64,000 nucleotides of DNA from Dolichospermum flos-aquae CCAP 1403/13F (GCF_012516395.1 NZ_CP051206.1:930001-994000), one strand, 5' to 3'. Positions 1 through 8,968 are shown, counted from the stretch's first letter. Translations and numbers: made by a program. The notes: a model not told the origin generated them from the sequence alone.

Positions 1-26
1 ATTATATACAAGTAGAGGTATTAACC

Positions 27-509
27 ATGTCTAGCGCAGTTTTAATTGATTTTGGTCAAATTTATCAAGTTCGAGGCAACAAGGTTGCTTCTGCTGCAAA
101 ATTTGATGAAATTACTTCACGTTTAAAAAAAGCATCAAGAGAGATCAAGACTGAATGGAACAATTTTTCTTCTGAACAACGTGATTACTTAACAGATTTT
201 GCCTACTCTTTCATTGAACCAACGCAGGAAGCTACAGGGTTTTTGGATATCCTCAAATCAAAAATTTATTTGCTTTTTTTGAATCTTACCTCCCAAAGAG
301 AATCTTTTGATGCTTGTGTTGATGCTATTGATTTCTTGGTTGATACAATTCTTGATTGTATTGAGCAAGATGATCCCGGCTATCAGGCTGTTTTATCTGA
401 TACTTTAGAGGAATTGCGTTTAAATTACGAACGGATTCCAGAAGTAAAGCCGGAGGATAGTAGTGCCTGGTTGCGAAATATATTCGATAAGGCCATTGCC
501 GAAGTTTGA
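27..509 (+). CDS. hypothetical protein, 160 aa
   Basis: I do not recognise this family. The protein is acidic, predicted soluble and mostly helical, with no signal peptide or membrane segment. The ATG has a purine-rich AGAGG stretch about 8 bases upstream, which supports this start. The gene is followed 70 bases later by a second small gene on the same strand (580-894), so the two may be co-transcribed. A small gene followed by a compact basic gene can be a toxin-antitoxin arrangement, but no diagnostic motif shows it. The coding status is supported by length and lack of overlap; the function is unknown. Confidence 0.6.
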   Translation: MSSAVLIDFGQIYQVRGNKVASAAKFDEITSRLKKASREIKTEWNNFSSEQRDYLTDFAYSFIEPTQEATGFLDILKSKIYLLFLNLTSQRESFDACVDAIDFLVDTILDCIEQDDPGYQAVLSDTLEELRLNYERIPEVKPEDSSAWLRNIFDKAIAEV

Positions 510-579
510 GATTAGTCTTGTTAAACTTGTTAAAACTCACTACAAAAAAAATAAAAGAGCTAGAGATTGATTTGAGACT

Positions 580-894
580 TTGATACAAAAGTATATAGAG
601 ACTCTTGCAAAAGATCCGCTTTTTGATGAATCAGATAGCGAGAATTTTCCTAAAGGTGCTTACAAACCAGATTTTGAATTTAGAAAAATTCGGTTTTTAA
701 TGCCGGAACTTCAAGGTGCTTCTCGTCAAGGCAGATTTATGTATGTTGTTCATCAAGCTTCTTGCTCTGTCTATCCTGTATGGATTTATACACACGAAGA
801 ATATTCGAAAAGACCTAGCGATCAGGAATTGAAAGAGCAATTTGCAATTATAGAAGAAATGAATATTGTAGATGTAGATTCTCCACCTTCATAA
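580..894 (+). CDS. hypothetical small protein, possibly RelE/ParE-like
   Basis: This 104-aa product has a compact alpha/beta look. The central stretch (about residues 33-70, ending in PVWIYTHEEY) has the alternating strands of RelE-fold toxins, but that is a weak inference and no catalytic residues can be assigned. The start is unusual: TTG at 580, with an in-frame TGA 12 bases upstream and no good ATG until residue 41. Either TTG is used or the 5' end has been lost. It lies 70 bases behind the 27-509 gene and 96 bases before carA. Confidence 0.45.
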   Translation: MIQKYIETLAKDPLFDESDSENFPKGAYKPDFEFRKIRFLMPELQGASRQGRFMYVVHQASCSVYPVWIYTHEEYSKRPSDQELKEQFAIIEEMNIVDVDSPPS

Positions 895-990
895 ACCATG
901 AGAAGATATACCTTTGCTGTCTTCTAAAAAAATAATTTATAGAAGATATAAAACCCTTTTTTCTCTCCAATTACTAATTACAAATAATCT

Positions 991-2148
991 ATGCCCCTAT
1001 CTGACGCAATACCTGCTCTACTTGTCCTCGCAGATGGCTCTATTTATCGCGGTTGGTCTTTCGGAGCGACAGGAACTGCCATTGGCGAAATCGTATTTAA
1101 CACAGGCATGACCGGATATCAAGAAGTGTTAACCGATCCTAGTTACTGTGGTCAAATTGTCATTTTTACCTATCCCGAATTAGGTAACACTGGCATTAAT
1201 CCCGAAGACGAAGAATCAAATCAACCTCATGTTAAGGGAGCGATCGCTCGGAATATTTGTCATAAACCCAGCAATTGGCGTTCCACCCAATCCCTCCCCA
1301 ACTACCTCCAACAGCACCAAATTCCAGCTATTTACGGCATAGATACCCGCGCCCTCACTCGGAAAATCCGCACCCTTGGGGCAATGAATGGCGGCATTTC
1401 CACAGCAATTCTCGACGAAGCAGAATTGTTAGAAATGGTACAAGCTGCTCCCAACATGACAGGCTTAAACCTGGTCAAAGATGTCACCACACCAACCGTT
1501 TACGAATGGCTGGAAGCCACAACAGCCCCTTGGGAATTCAATTCCGCAGCAGTGGCTAAAATTGGCGAAACCTTCACCGTCGTCGCTCTAGACTTTGGTG
1601 TCAAGCGGAATATCTTGCGTCGTCTAGCCAGTTATGGATGTCGCGTCATAGTTGTTCCTGCCGATACACAACCAGAAGAAATTCTCAAATACAATCCAGA
1701 TGGTATTTTCCTCTCCAACGGACCAGGAGACCCCGCCGCCGTCACAGAAGGTATCAACACCACAAGAGCCTTACTAGACAGCCAAAAACCCATATTTGGC
1801 ATTTGTATGGGACACCAAATTTTAGGTCATGCTCTCGGTGCAGAAACATTTAAACTAAAATTTGGACATCGGGGTTTAAATCAACCTGCTGGTTTACAAA
1901 CAAGAGTGGAAATTACCAGCCAAAATCACAGTTTTGCTCTTGATCCAGACTCCTTACCAACTGCTACAGTCGAGGTCAGCCACTTGAACCTCAATGATCT
2001 GACAGTAGCTGGAGTTCGTCACAAGACCCTACCTGTGTTTTCTGTTCAGTATCACCCAGAAGCCAGTCCTGGACCCCATGATGCTGATTACTTGTTTGAG
2101 CAGTTTGTACTAAAAATGCAAGCAGCACGTCAAGGCGCAATCGCCTAA
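991..2148 (+). CDS. carA: carbamoyl-phosphate synthase small subunit (glutamine amidotransferase)
   Basis: CarA hydrolyses glutamine and passes ammonia to the large subunit CarB, giving carbamoyl phosphate for arginine and pyrimidine synthesis in the cytosol. The 385-aa product has the usual two-domain layout. The N-terminal CPSase small-chain domain (about 1-150) includes [20 protein letters not shown]. The C-terminal class I amidotransferase domain (about 190-375) has the nucleophile motif [10 protein letters not shown] and the His/Glu motif [10 protein letters not shown]. Length and start fit the family. carB is not in the window; in cyanobacteria the two genes are commonly unlinked. Confidence 0.97.
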   Translation: MPLSDAIPALLVLADGSIYRGWSFGATGTAIGEIVFNTGMTGYQEVLTDPSYCGQIVIFTYPELGNTGINPEDEESNQPHVKGAIARNICHKPSNWRSTQSLPNYLQQHQIPAIYGIDTRALTRKIRTLGAMNGGISTAILDEAELLEMVQAAPNMTGLNLVKDVTTPTVYEWLEATTAPWEFNSAAVAKIGETFTVVALDFGVKRNILRRLASYGCRVIVVPADTQPEEILKYNPDGIFLSNGPGDPAAVTEGINTTRALLDSQKPIFGICMGHQILGHALGAETFKLKFGHRGLNQPAGLQTRVEITSQNHSFALDPDSLPTATVEVSHLNLNDLTVAGVRHKTLPVFSVQYHPEASPGPHDADYLFEQFVLKMQAARQGAIA

Positions 2149-2270
2149 CTTGAGGATAAAAAATGTCATGATGGATATTGGTAATTAGTAAAAATTTTTG
2201 CCAGTCCCCAACATAGACAAATTGCTCAAAAACCATCTACACTAGAACGTTTACTTTTAGTAAAAAGAAC

Positions 2271-2309
2271 GAGGAGAAAATCATAGCTGAACCACTGAAT
2301 CTAACCGTG
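2271..2309 (+). promoter_or_regulatory. ribosome binding site with in-frame ATA, candidate non-canonical start
   Basis: A strong Shine-Dalgarno-like GAGGAG at 2271-2276 is followed after six bases by ATA at 2283-2285. The ATA is in frame with the STAS gene whose first conventional start is GTG at 2307. Reading from ATA gives eight extra residues (x-A-E-P-L-N-L-T) before the GTG-encoded position. The GTG itself has no ribosome binding site at normal spacing. This suggests translation begins at AUA, or that an ATG mutated to ATA. It is seen in the sequence but needs protein evidence. Confidence 0.45.
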
Positions 2310-2663
2310 AGCCTGAGAGGTACACGCGAAGTCCGCGATAGCTGTCAGCTATTCCGCCTCACAGGTTTATTAGACGCTTTCTCTGAGCCAACATTCATTA
2401 AAGTAATCGGCAGTAAAATTGAGGACGGTCCAAAAAACATCATTTTGGATCTTTCACAGATCGACTTTGTGGACAGTTCTGGCTTAGGTGCGCTCGTAAG
2501 ACTAGCCAAACTGGCTAAACCTGAACCAGATGGTGAAGGCAGTTTCCAAATTGTCAGTAATGCCCGTGTAACCCAAACGGTTAAGCTTGTTCGTTTAGAA
2601 AAATTTCTCTCCTTACAACTTACAGTTGAAGCAGCCCTAGAAAACATCCCCTCTGCGGCTTGA
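2307..2663 (+). CDS. STAS-domain anti-sigma factor antagonist
   Basis: This is a single STAS domain (118 aa from the GTG), the SpoIIAA/RsbV type that binds a serine-kinase anti-sigma factor and is switched by phosphorylation of a conserved serine. The phospho-acceptor motif is seen in IDFVDSSGLGALVRL near residues 52-66. The fold pattern (an N-terminal strand pair, then helix, then LDLSQIDFVDSSG) is complete. The annotated GTG at 2307 is the first canonical start, but the ribosome binding site favours an ATA eight codons upstream (see the site at 2271-2309). No partner kinase or phosphatase is adjacent. A hairpin terminator follows at 2683-2722. Confidence 0.85.
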   Translation: MSLRGTREVRDSCQLFRLTGLLDAFSEPTFIKVIGSKIEDGPKNIILDLSQIDFVDSSGLGALVRLAKLAKPEPDGEGSFQIVSNARVTQTVKLVRLEKFLSLQLTVEAALENIPSAA

Positions 2664-2682
2664 TTGCTTAAATGGAAAATCT

Positions 2683-2722
2683 AAATTAGGCTGTCCGATG
2701 TCAAATCTGGATAGCCTAATTT
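2683..2722 (+). terminator. Rho-independent terminator after the STAS gene
   Basis: A 14-bp stem (AAATTAGGCTGTCC at 2683-2696, pairing with 2709-2722 with a single G-U) has a 12-base loop and runs into a T tract at its 3' side. It sits 20 bases after the STAS stop codon. Confidence 0.8.
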
Positions 2723-2879
2723 TTGGATATAGTAGGGAATGGAGTTGAAAGTCTTTTAAGTGCATACTGTTATATCAGGGAATAACCCTTATAAGAAAAA
2801 TGCTGAAAACCCTTGAGAAACAGCAACGCAGTTGCATTTTTCTGACTTCAGGCAAGGGATGAAAGCTGATTGCAGCATT

Positions 2880-3089
2880 TATACTGCGCTAAAAATGCTA
2901 GAATGCTCTTATCAGTACAAGATTTAAAAACCTACCCCCGGACTGGGGGAAAGTCTACGCCCAGAAAATCTTGAGGAGATATCAGCACGCCCAAAGGGCA
3001 AACGTGTTGAGCCTGGGAACCTTAGTGATAAGGATATTAAGAGCGTAATCTCTTAAGAATCCCCGTCTCTTTAGAGCGGGGAGTGTCAA
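2880..3089 (+). ncRNA. orphan structured RNA / right end of an IS200/IS605-type element (omega-RNA-like)
   Basis: A run of hairpins is visible: CCCCCGGACTGGGGG at about 2935-2949, a CACG/CGTG stem enclosing CCC/GGG at about 2985-3005, a long-range CCCAG/CTGGG pair, TTAAGAG/CTCTTAA near 3038-3057, and a terminal CCCCGTCTC/GAGCGGGG hairpin ending in GTGTCAA at 3089. The end hairpin plus GTGTCAA is typical of the 3' end of cyanobacterial tnpB elements, where this RNA is the guide scaffold. No tnpB or iscB reading frame lies next to it, so it is an orphan. A HEARO (IscB-associated) RNA is the alternative. The 5' limit is uncertain; related sequence may reach back to about 2760. Confidence 0.55.
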
Positions 3090-3179
3090 GTTGAGAGTTA
3101 AATATAATTTAAGTTGTTTTAGATAATGCCGGCAAAAATTGTCTCCCGATGTAGTGCTTTTTTAAGGAATGATTAATCT

Positions 3180-3659
3180 GTGAAGTCCAAGGAGGAAACA
3201 GGCGAACACGAAGAAGATGAAACCGCTACACAGCATTCATCAGATATTTCCCCGTGGTTGGTAAATGCGACGCAACTGCCCCAGCAAATATCCGCAGCCC
3301 AAATAAAACAGATATCTCCTTCAGCTTTGGCCTACTTGGGGGATGCAATTTATGAATTATATGTTAGAATGTTTTATCTGTGGCCACAACAACGACTAGA
3401 CAACTACCATCGTTCCGTCGTGGATCAGGTAAGAGCAGAAACACAAGCGCTACATTTGCGAATGTTAACTCCTTACTTGAGGAGTAACGAATTAGAAATT
3501 GTTCGCAGAGGTCGTAACTCTGCTACGAGTCGTCATAAACGACTGAATCCCGAAATTTATCAACAGGCAACTAGTTTAGAAACCTTAGTTGGCTACTTAT
3601 ATCTTACTGATTACTCCCGTTTAACCGAGCTATTACAAAAACTTCCCCTAGAGAAATAG
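3180..3659 (+). CDS. mrnC: mini-ribonuclease III (23S rRNA maturation)
   Basis: MrnC is a dimeric RNase III-type nuclease without a dsRNA-binding domain. It trims 23S rRNA precursors and, in cyanobacteria, other double-stranded RNAs. The 159-aa product carries the RNase III signature LAYLGDAIYELYVR (about residues 49-62), with the conserved Asp and Glu, and the ETLVGYLYL motif near the C-terminus. An acidic 35-residue N-terminal extension precedes the domain. The start is GTG at 3180 with AAGGA about 10 bases upstream. rlmB, another 23S rRNA gene, follows 98 bases downstream on the same strand, so the pair forms a ribosome-maturation cluster. Confidence 0.9.
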   Translation: MKSKEETGEHEEDETATQHSSDISPWLVNATQLPQQISAAQIKQISPSALAYLGDAIYELYVRMFYLWPQQRLDNYHRSVVDQVRAETQALHLRMLTPYLRSNELEIVRRGRNSATSRHKRLNPEIYQQATSLETLVGYLYLTDYSRLTELLQKLPLEK

Positions 3660-3757
3660 TGAGAAGCTACATCTGGCGATTGTTACTGATTTGTAATTGT
3701 TCATTAAATTGATGTCATCGGGCTGTTCCCTCATTTAAATCAAACCTCAATACTGTT

Positions 3758-5269
3758 ATGACAAGTCAACCAAAGAAAAGTAATTCTGGCGGACAACCAA
3801 AACGTGGTCAGCCAGTGAAAATCAAGGGCAAACGCGTTGTCCCTCAACCTAGCCGTAATCAAGGCAAAAGTGATGGTAAACCCATTTCTGCTAAACCTCG
3901 CTCTCGCTACGGTTCTGAACAATCCCCAGAAGTGAAAGTAGATAGAGAAGGTAAATCTTATTCTGCTAAACCTCGCACATCTCGCTACGGTTCTGAACAA
4001 TCCCCAGAAGTGAGAGTAGATAGAGAAGGTAAATCCTATTCTGCTAAACCTCGCTCTCGCTACGGTTCTGAACAATCCCCAGAAGTGAAAGTAGACAGAG
4101 AAGGTAAATCCTATTCTGCTAAACCTCGATCTCGCTACGGTTCTGAGCAATCCCCAGAAGTGAGAGTAGACAGAGAAAGTAAGTCATTTTCCGTGAAACC
4201 CCGCACATCTCGCTACGGTTCTGAACAATCTTCAGAAGTGAGAGTAGACAGAGAAAGTAAGTCATTTTCCGTGAAACCCCGCACATCTCGCTACGGTTCT
4301 GAACAATCTTCAGAAGTGAGAGTAGACAGAGAAAGTAAGTCATTTTCCGTGAAACCCCGCACATCTCGCTACGGTTCTGAACAATCTTCAGAAATCGCAT
4401 TACCAACGGGCGGTAAATCCTTCACTGCTAGATATCGTCCCTCTTCCCAATTTTCCGAGCAATCCTCAGAAATCACACCCACAGAAGAAACTGATCTAAT
4501 CTATGGTCGTCATCCAGTTTTGACTGCCTTGGAAAATGAACACAGTATCAACCGTCTTTGGATTACTACTCGTCTCCGTTATGATCCCAGATTTCATCAT
4601 TTGATTTTGCAAGCCAAAGATAATGGCGCAGTTATTGATGAAGTTGAACCAATGCGGTTAGACCAAATTACTGGTCGGGCAAATCACCAAGGAATAGCGG
4701 CTCAAATTGCTCCTTATTCTTATATTGAACTAGAGGATCTGATTAGCAACGCTAAAGCTGTGACTGATCCTGTAATTGTAGTTGCTGATGGTATTACTGA
4801 TCCCCACAATTTAGGGGCAATTATTCGCACAGCAGAAGCGATTGGCGCTCACGGTTTGGTGATTCCTCAAAGAAGGGCAGCGGGAATTACTTCTACGGTG
4901 ATGAAAGTCGCAGCAGGGGCATTAGAAACCTTTCCTGTATCTAGAGTTGTCAACCTTGGTCGCGCTTTAGAACAGTTAAAAGAAGAAGGCTTTTGGATTT
5001 ATGGAACTGCGGTTACAGGTAGCGAACCATTACAAAGTGTTAAGTTTAGCGGACCTGTGGTTTTAGTCGTGGGTGGTGAAGGCGAAGGTCTGGGGATGTT
5101 GACACAACGTTCTTGTGATGTTTTGGTGTCCATTCCCTTACAGGGCAAGACTCCTAGCCTCAATGCTTCGGTGGCAACTGGTATGGCACTTTACGAAATT
5201 TATCGCCAAAAATCTCAAAATACACTGTATCTTGATAAACTACAGACAATTGCTTTGAAAAAACAATAG
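3758..5269 (+). CDS. rlmB: 23S rRNA (guanosine-2'-O-)-methyltransferase RlmB, with repeated N-terminal extension
   Basis: This is a SpoU-class SPOUT 2'-O-methyltransferase, which modifies the 23S rRNA peptidyl-transferase region (G2251 in E. coli). The catalytic half (about residues 247-500) has the substrate-binding domain LIYGRHPVL, motif 1 [19 protein letters not shown], motif 2 VVGGEGEGL and motif 3 [17 protein letters not shown]. Residues 41-245 are eight tandem 25-26-residue units with the theme [16 protein letters not shown], rich in Lys/Arg/Ser and probably disordered. Normal RlmB proteins lack this long a linker. Three consecutive DNA units (about 4160-4394) are nearly identical, showing recent duplication. 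Confidence 0.93.
   Translation: MTSQPKKSNSGGQPKRGQPVKIKGKRVVPQPSRNQGKSDGKPISAKPRSRYGSEQSPEVKVDREGKSYSAKPRTSRYGSEQSPEVRVDREGKSYSAKPRSRYGSEQSPEVKVDREGKSYSAKPRSRYGSEQSPEVRVDRESKSFSVKPRTSRYGSEQSSEVRVDRESKSFSVKPRTSRYGSEQSSEVRVDRESKSFSVKPRTSRYGSEQSSEIALPTGGKSFTARYRPSSQFSEQSSEITPTEETDLIYGRHPVLTALENEHSINRLWITTRLRYDPRFHHLILQAKDNGAVIDEVEPMRLDQITGRANHQGIAAQIAPYSYIELEDLISNAKAVTDPVIVVADGITDPHNLGAIIRTAEAIGAHGLVIPQRRAAGITSTVMKVAAGALETFPVSRVVNLGRALEQLKEEGFWIYGTAVTGSEPLQSVKFSGPVVLVVGGEGEGLGMLTQRSCDVLVSIPLQGKTPSLNASVATGMALYEIYRQKSQNTLYLDKLQTIALKKQ
3878..4493 (+). repeat. in-frame tandem repeats (75-78 bp units) inside rlmB
   Basis: Eight head-to-tail units of 75 or 78 bp each encode a basic peptide ending in an EQSPEV/EQSSEV acidic patch. 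The units are mosaic: two forms differ by one codon (RSR or RTSR) and by K/R before VDRE. The block from about 4160 to 4394 is three almost identical 78-bp copies. Outer units are diverged, so copy number probably varies by slippage or unequal exchange. Confidence 0.9.
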
Positions 5270-5276
5270 TACAGTT

Positions 5277-5310
5277 ACTGATTTCGTAGACAAATATCCA
5301 CGAAATCAGT
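5277..5310 (+). terminator. inverted repeat after rlmB
   Basis: A perfect 11-bp stem (ACTGATTTCGT at 5277-5287 and its complement at 5300-5310) has a 12-base loop and starts 8 bases after the rlmB stop. No T tract follows, so it is either a weak terminator or an RNA 3'-end stabiliser. Confidence 0.5.
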
Positions 5311-5389
5311 GACTATAAACAATGTAAAAGACAATAAATCTCACCTATTTTCACACATCCAGTCACACGTTTATAAATCGGCGAAAACC

Positions 5390-5692
5390 ATGAAAACGAT
5401 TTGGCATAACTTCCAAGAGGGGTTGATTAATACATTCAATGGACTCGGCCTTGCTTGGTGGGTAGAAATTGTCACACAAAATCCCAGTTGTACATACTAC
5501 TTTGGTCCATTTTTCAGTTCTGTGGAAGCTACTAAAGCCAGCAATGGCTATATAGAAGATTTGGAAATTGAAGGAGCGCAGGGAATTATAGTGAATATCA
5601 AACGCTGTAAACCTACTGTTTTAACAATTGCTGAAGATTTGGGGGAATGGATTGACCGTAAAGTAAAGCCTGTCTTTAGCGGTCAAATTTAG
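5390..5692 (+). CDS. DUF1816 domain protein
   Basis: A 100-aa cyanobacterial protein of the DUF1816 type. The core runs LGLAWWVEIVTQNPSCTYYF, then FGPF, then an E/G-rich stretch and IKRCKPTVLTI. It is predicted soluble and small. Members are widespread in cyanobacteria and sometimes lie near phycobilisome or stress genes, but the role is not established. I chose ATG 5390 because the domain starts there. A GTG at 5309 would add 27 residues that overlap the hairpin behind rlmB. It converges with the hydrolase gene that ends at 5759. Confidence 0.75.
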   Translation: MKTIWHNFQEGLINTFNGLGLAWWVEIVTQNPSCTYYFGPFFSSVEATKASNGYIEDLEIEGAQGIIVNIKRCKPTVLTIAEDLGEWIDRKVKPVFSGQI

Positions 5693-5758
5693 TCTAATCA
5701 ACAATTCCAGAGGCTGTTATCGTTCCTGGGCTAATCCTGGGAACGAACTATGGCTAAT

Positions 5759-6583
5759 TTAAACTTTGATTATTTGGGGGTTGGTTACTAACCAACTATC
5801 AATGTCTCCTAATAACTGTTGGGGTATTTCCCAAGGAAAGAGGTGGGCTGTGTTGGGGTAACATTGCCATTGAGAGTTTTTGATGTGTCGGGCTGTTTCT
5901 AAACTGGCATCAGCGGTAATGTGGCGGTCTTGTTCACCAGCAAGCACTAGGCTAGGACATTGGATTTGCCAAAGGTCGGGGGTGCGATTATAACCTGCTC
6001 TCATGGCACTGTAGAGGGCGTTTGTAGCTGCTGAGGTAGTTTGTAAGTAGGCTGGTAGGGCATCCCTAGCTATGTAATTGTATGCTGTGGATGTGTGTTG
6101 TTGAATTAAGTAGCGAAAGAGCGATCGCTTGCCGAAAGTATCAATATTCCATTGCCAACTGGGTTTTATATAGTTCAATATACCAGCAATGCCTGTATAA
6201 ATATTGTCTTGCCAAGAAATTCGGGGATGATTGCCCCAAGGTCTAGCGGCTGTGGCTACTAAAATCAAGCCTGTCACCCGTTGCGGTAGGCGCATGGCCA
6301 GTTCCATGGCTAAAATGCCTCCTAGCGACCATCCCAATAATAAACATTTTTCTATTTTCAATTGGTCTAATAGGGCTTCTAGGTCGTCTAAATGGTCTTG
6401 CATCTCAAATTTGCTCTGAAACCGACTTTTGCCATATCCACGCAAATCTGGGGCAATGGTTTGGTAGCGTTTTGATAGATGATTGGTAAAGATAGAGAGG
6501 CTACGTCCCGAACCAGGATGACCATGTAAACCAAGGATGGGAAATCCTTGACCTTGGATGTAGAAGTTAAGTGGTACAGCCAT
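5759..6583 (-). CDS. alpha/beta-fold hydrolase
   Basis: A 274-aa soluble alpha/beta hydrolase. The oxyanion-hole region HGHPGSG is near residues 20-26, the nucleophile elbow GWSLGG carries Ser86, the acid is in AGEQDRH, and the catalytic His is in NTAHLFPWE near the C-terminus. The triad is complete, so it should be an active esterase, lipase or related enzyme; the substrate cannot be read from sequence. It lies 18 bases downstream of the CAP-domain gene on the same strand and may be co-transcribed with it. Confidence 0.85.
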   Translation of the reverse strand: MAVPLNFYIQGQGFPILGLHGHPGSGRSLSIFTNHLSKRYQTIAPDLRGYGKSRFQSKFEMQDHLDDLEALLDQLKIEKCLLLGWSLGGILAMELAMRLPQRVTGLILVATAARPWGNHPRISWQDNIYTGIAGILNYIKPSWQWNIDTFGKRSLFRYLIQQHTSTAYNYIARDALPAYLQTTSAATNALYSAMRAGYNRTPDLWQIQCPSLVLAGEQDRHITADASLETARHIKNSQWQCYPNTAHLFPWEIPQQLLGDIDSWLVTNPQIIKV

Positions 6584-6601
6584 AAATCCTGATTGTAAGT
6601 T

Positions 6602-7297
6602 CTATTTTTCGATATAACCACCGGCATAGGTAATGACGCAGATAGTTCTGTATTGTTTGTGAGAACCGTAAGCTACACCAGTTACCCGAAAAGATGGGTT
6701 AAAAATATTTGTCCGATGTCCACGGGAAGGTACACCATCATCAATTATTAGTTGCATGACAATATCTTGGGCTGTATTTGGGCCATAACTGATATTTTCA
6801 CCAGCGGTAGTTTGCCATTTACCATAACGATTGATGCGAGCGCTAGGGTTGCTACCATCACTACCATCATGACCTGTTGTTCCCTTTGATCCTTGGTCTT
6901 TAGCATGATCTCGCGCACCTAAAGACATTCCTTTGGAGCTACGTAATGCACTGACGGGACGGACGGATTTTAAAAAAGTTATCGCTTCATTAACTGGTTT
7001 TACGCCTTCTTGGGTGATTAAATAGGTATTATAGGAAATTTTGACGCGATTTCCCTGAAACCGCTGTTTATAATTTTCTAAAATGGGCAAATATGATTGA
7101 GGATTTGTTCTGACTTTGTTAGTTTCCGCAATTACTTGTTTTTCCAAGGTGGACAGATAACTTGTTTGTGCTAATGAAGTTTGATTATTTTTATTAGCAA
7201 GCAGTTGAATGGTAGATTCTGGAGGTTTTAGTAATTGATCAGAAAAAGTAGTTGCCAGCGTAATAGGTAATAATATCAAAAATCCCAGGTAACGCAT
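6602..7297 (-). CDS. secreted CAP (SCP/PR-1) domain protein
   Basis: A 231-aa exported protein with a short N-terminal hydrophobic signal (about residues 1-16) and a CAP domain (about 50-228). CAP hallmarks are visible: [29 protein letters not shown] and the [11 protein letters not shown] motif. Bacterial CAP proteins are extracytoplasmic and of mostly unknown function. The residues that form the CAP cavity (two His and acidic residues) are present. It is the first gene of a probable two-gene unit with the hydrolase that follows. Confidence 0.87.
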   Translation of the reverse strand: MRYLGFLILLPITLATTFSDQLLKPPESTIQLLANKNNQTSLAQTSYLSTLEKQVIAETNKVRTNPQSYLPILENYKQRFQGNRVKISYNTYLITQEGVKPVNEAITFLKSVRPVSALRSSKGMSLGARDHAKDQGSKGTTGHDGSDGSNPSARINRYGKWQTTAGENISYGPNTAQDIVMQLIIDDGVPSRGHRTNIFNPSFRVTGVAYGSHKQYRTICVITYAGGYIEK

Positions 7298-7592
7298 TCA
7301 TGACCCCGTTTTCTTGTTTACTGTAGTAGTAATCTTTTTCGATAACTACCTATTACCTGTTGTAATATTTTTGGTTATTAAATGTAAAGGGTTATTTGTA
7401 AATAAACTGATGATTTGTCAAAATAGGAATTGAGAAGCGAAAAGTTATCCTCATCACTTCTCATAAGACTACTCCTTACACTTATTGCAATTAGAACAGT
7501 TAACCAATACGTGCCACCTCTAGCTAAAGGTGCAGATTTATTGGCAACAACGATAAAATTGGTATAAAGTATTGCTTAACCATCAGATTTTA

Positions 7593-8336
7593 TTATTTAC
7601 CTTGCAATATTTCTTCCACTTCTGTGAGTTTTACCGGTCCAGCAAAATTTGGACTGGTCATAATAAAAGATGGTGTGCCACCCAATCCTAATTGTTGGGC
7701 TAATAATAGGTCTTTTTGGATGGATTTATTAGCTAATTTGCGATCATTGCCAAATTTTGTGAGGTTTAAATTGAGCTTTTTAGCAGTGTCTAAATATAAA
7801 GTCTCACCCAATTGTTTTTGGTTGGTAAACAAGGCATCATGATATTCCCAAAACTTACCTTGTTGATATGCTGCCCAAGCTACTGTAGCTGCGGGTAATG
7901 CTTGATCATGAATTTGATAAAGGGGAAAATGCTTATAAACTAAAGTGAATTTATTTGGATATTTTGCCAATAAATCTTTGAGTGTTTGATGGGCTTCGGC
8001 ACAATAAGGACATTCAAAATCTGAAAATTCTATCAATACTGTTTTTGATTTGGTTGCACCAATTGTGGGAGAATCACCAATTACGGATTGAGGATTTGTT
8101 TGAAAATCATTGATAAATTTTTGTCGTGATTTTTGGATGTTCTGTTGCTGTTGCTGCTGGTATATTTCTACAGATTTAATAATGATTTCGGGATTTTTGC
8201 GGATAATTTCTAAAACTTGTTGTTCTAGTTGGGGGTTGATTTTGGTATCAGCTTGGACAGGAAGTGACCAGGTTAATATCAAGCCGATCAAGCTAACAAT
8301 TGCTAAATTTCGGAAATGAGTCAAAATTTTGAACAT
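7593..8336 (-). CDS. DsbA-family thiol-disulfide oxidoreductase, exported
   Basis: A 247-aa DsbA/NhaA-type thioredoxin-fold protein (Thioredoxin_4 class). Residues 1-29 form a signal peptide ending in VQA. The active site CPYC is at 109-112, inside IEFSDFECPYCAEAH, and the cis-Pro loop GGTPSFIM is near the C-terminus. It should act in the periplasm or thylakoid lumen, forming or reshuffling disulfides. A Gln-rich stretch (about residues 60-66) separates the signal peptide from the domain. It is divergently transcribed from the SMR gene at 8524. Confidence 0.9.
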   Translation of the reverse strand: MFKILTHFRNLAIVSLIGLILTWSLPVQADTKINPQLEQQVLEIIRKNPEIIIKSVEIYQQQQQQNIQKSRQKFINDFQTNPQSVIGDSPTIGATKSKTVLIEFSDFECPYCAEAHQTLKDLLAKYPNKFTLVYKHFPLYQIHDQALPAATVAWAAYQQGKFWEYHDALFTNQKQLGETLYLDTAKKLNLNLTKFGNDRKLANKSIQKDLLLAQQLGLGGTPSFIMTSPNFAGPVKLTEVEEILQGK

Positions 8337-8523
8337 TTTTTTTCAAGGTATAGCACTAGCAATGTGATTTTATCAAGTAGCGGATAAAACAGCAATTATT
8401 TCAAGTTTCTGAAATAATGCCTTTAGTTAATATACATTTTTTAAATTAAAGTTTACATAGAATTTAATTCTGGACAAAATTTTGCAGTAAATATCCCAAT
8501 CGAATAGGAGTGCTATAACAGTT

Positions 8524-8844
8524 ATGTTAATCAGTTGGCTTTATCTGATAGCAGCAATTATTTTTGAAGTTTCTGGTACAACTTGTATGAAACTGTCAGA
8601 AGAATTTACCAAAATTATCCCCTCAATTTTTATTTTTGTATTTTATGGACTTTGCTTAACGTTTTTAACTCTTTCTCTCAGGACAATTCCGGTGAGTATA
8701 GTTTATTCTATTTGGGCAGGTTTTGGTACTCTGATAATTGCTACGATTAGCGTGATTTGGTTTCATGAGTCTTTTACGCTGGTAAAAATTATCTCTATGT
8801 CTTTTATAATTATCGGTATTATTGGTTTAAATTTGGCTGAGTAA
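8524..8844 (+). CDS. small multidrug resistance (SMR) family transporter
   Basis: A 106-aa inner-membrane protein with four predicted membrane helices. The essential Glu15 lies in helix 1 (FEVSGTTCMKLS), as in EmrE and QacE, where it binds the proton or the substrate. The later motif SIVYSIWAGFGTL in helix 3 is also conserved. It probably works as a dual-topology dimer exporting cationic compounds or guanidinium; the sequence does not separate these subtypes. It stands alone, 187 bases from the divergent dsbA-like gene. Confidence 0.9.
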   Translation: MLISWLYLIAAIIFEVSGTTCMKLSEEFTKIIPSIFIFVFYGLCLTFLTLSLRTIPVSIVYSIWAGFGTLIIATISVIWFHESFTLVKIISMSFIIIGIIGLNLAE

Positions 8845-8887
8845 AGGGACGAGGCAGAGGCAGGGGGAAATAATTACTAACAACCAC

Positions 8888-8968
8888 TGACAACTGTACG
8901 GGCGAAGCATTTGGAGAACTATTTTTGGCAATGACCGATAATTTATCTTCCAAATGCTTCGCCCCTAC
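8888..8968. repeat. 70-bp palindromic interspersed repeat, single complete copy
   Basis: The copy has inverted arms GGGCGAAGCATTTGGA and its complement TCCAAATGCTTCGCCC, separated by about 30 bases, and is flanked on both sides by TGACAACTG. It matches the unit that is tandemly repeated six times at 53758-54190. Unlike most of those copies, it keeps the right-hand TCGCCCCTAC, so it shows the ancestral intact form. Confidence 0.85.

Noticed and set aside
3740-4406. Long minus-strand open frames with repeated peptides opposite the rlmB repeat
   Set aside because: They are mirror images of the tandem DNA repeat in rlmB. They have no start context and no relatives expected, and the plus-strand frame encodes a clear enzyme.
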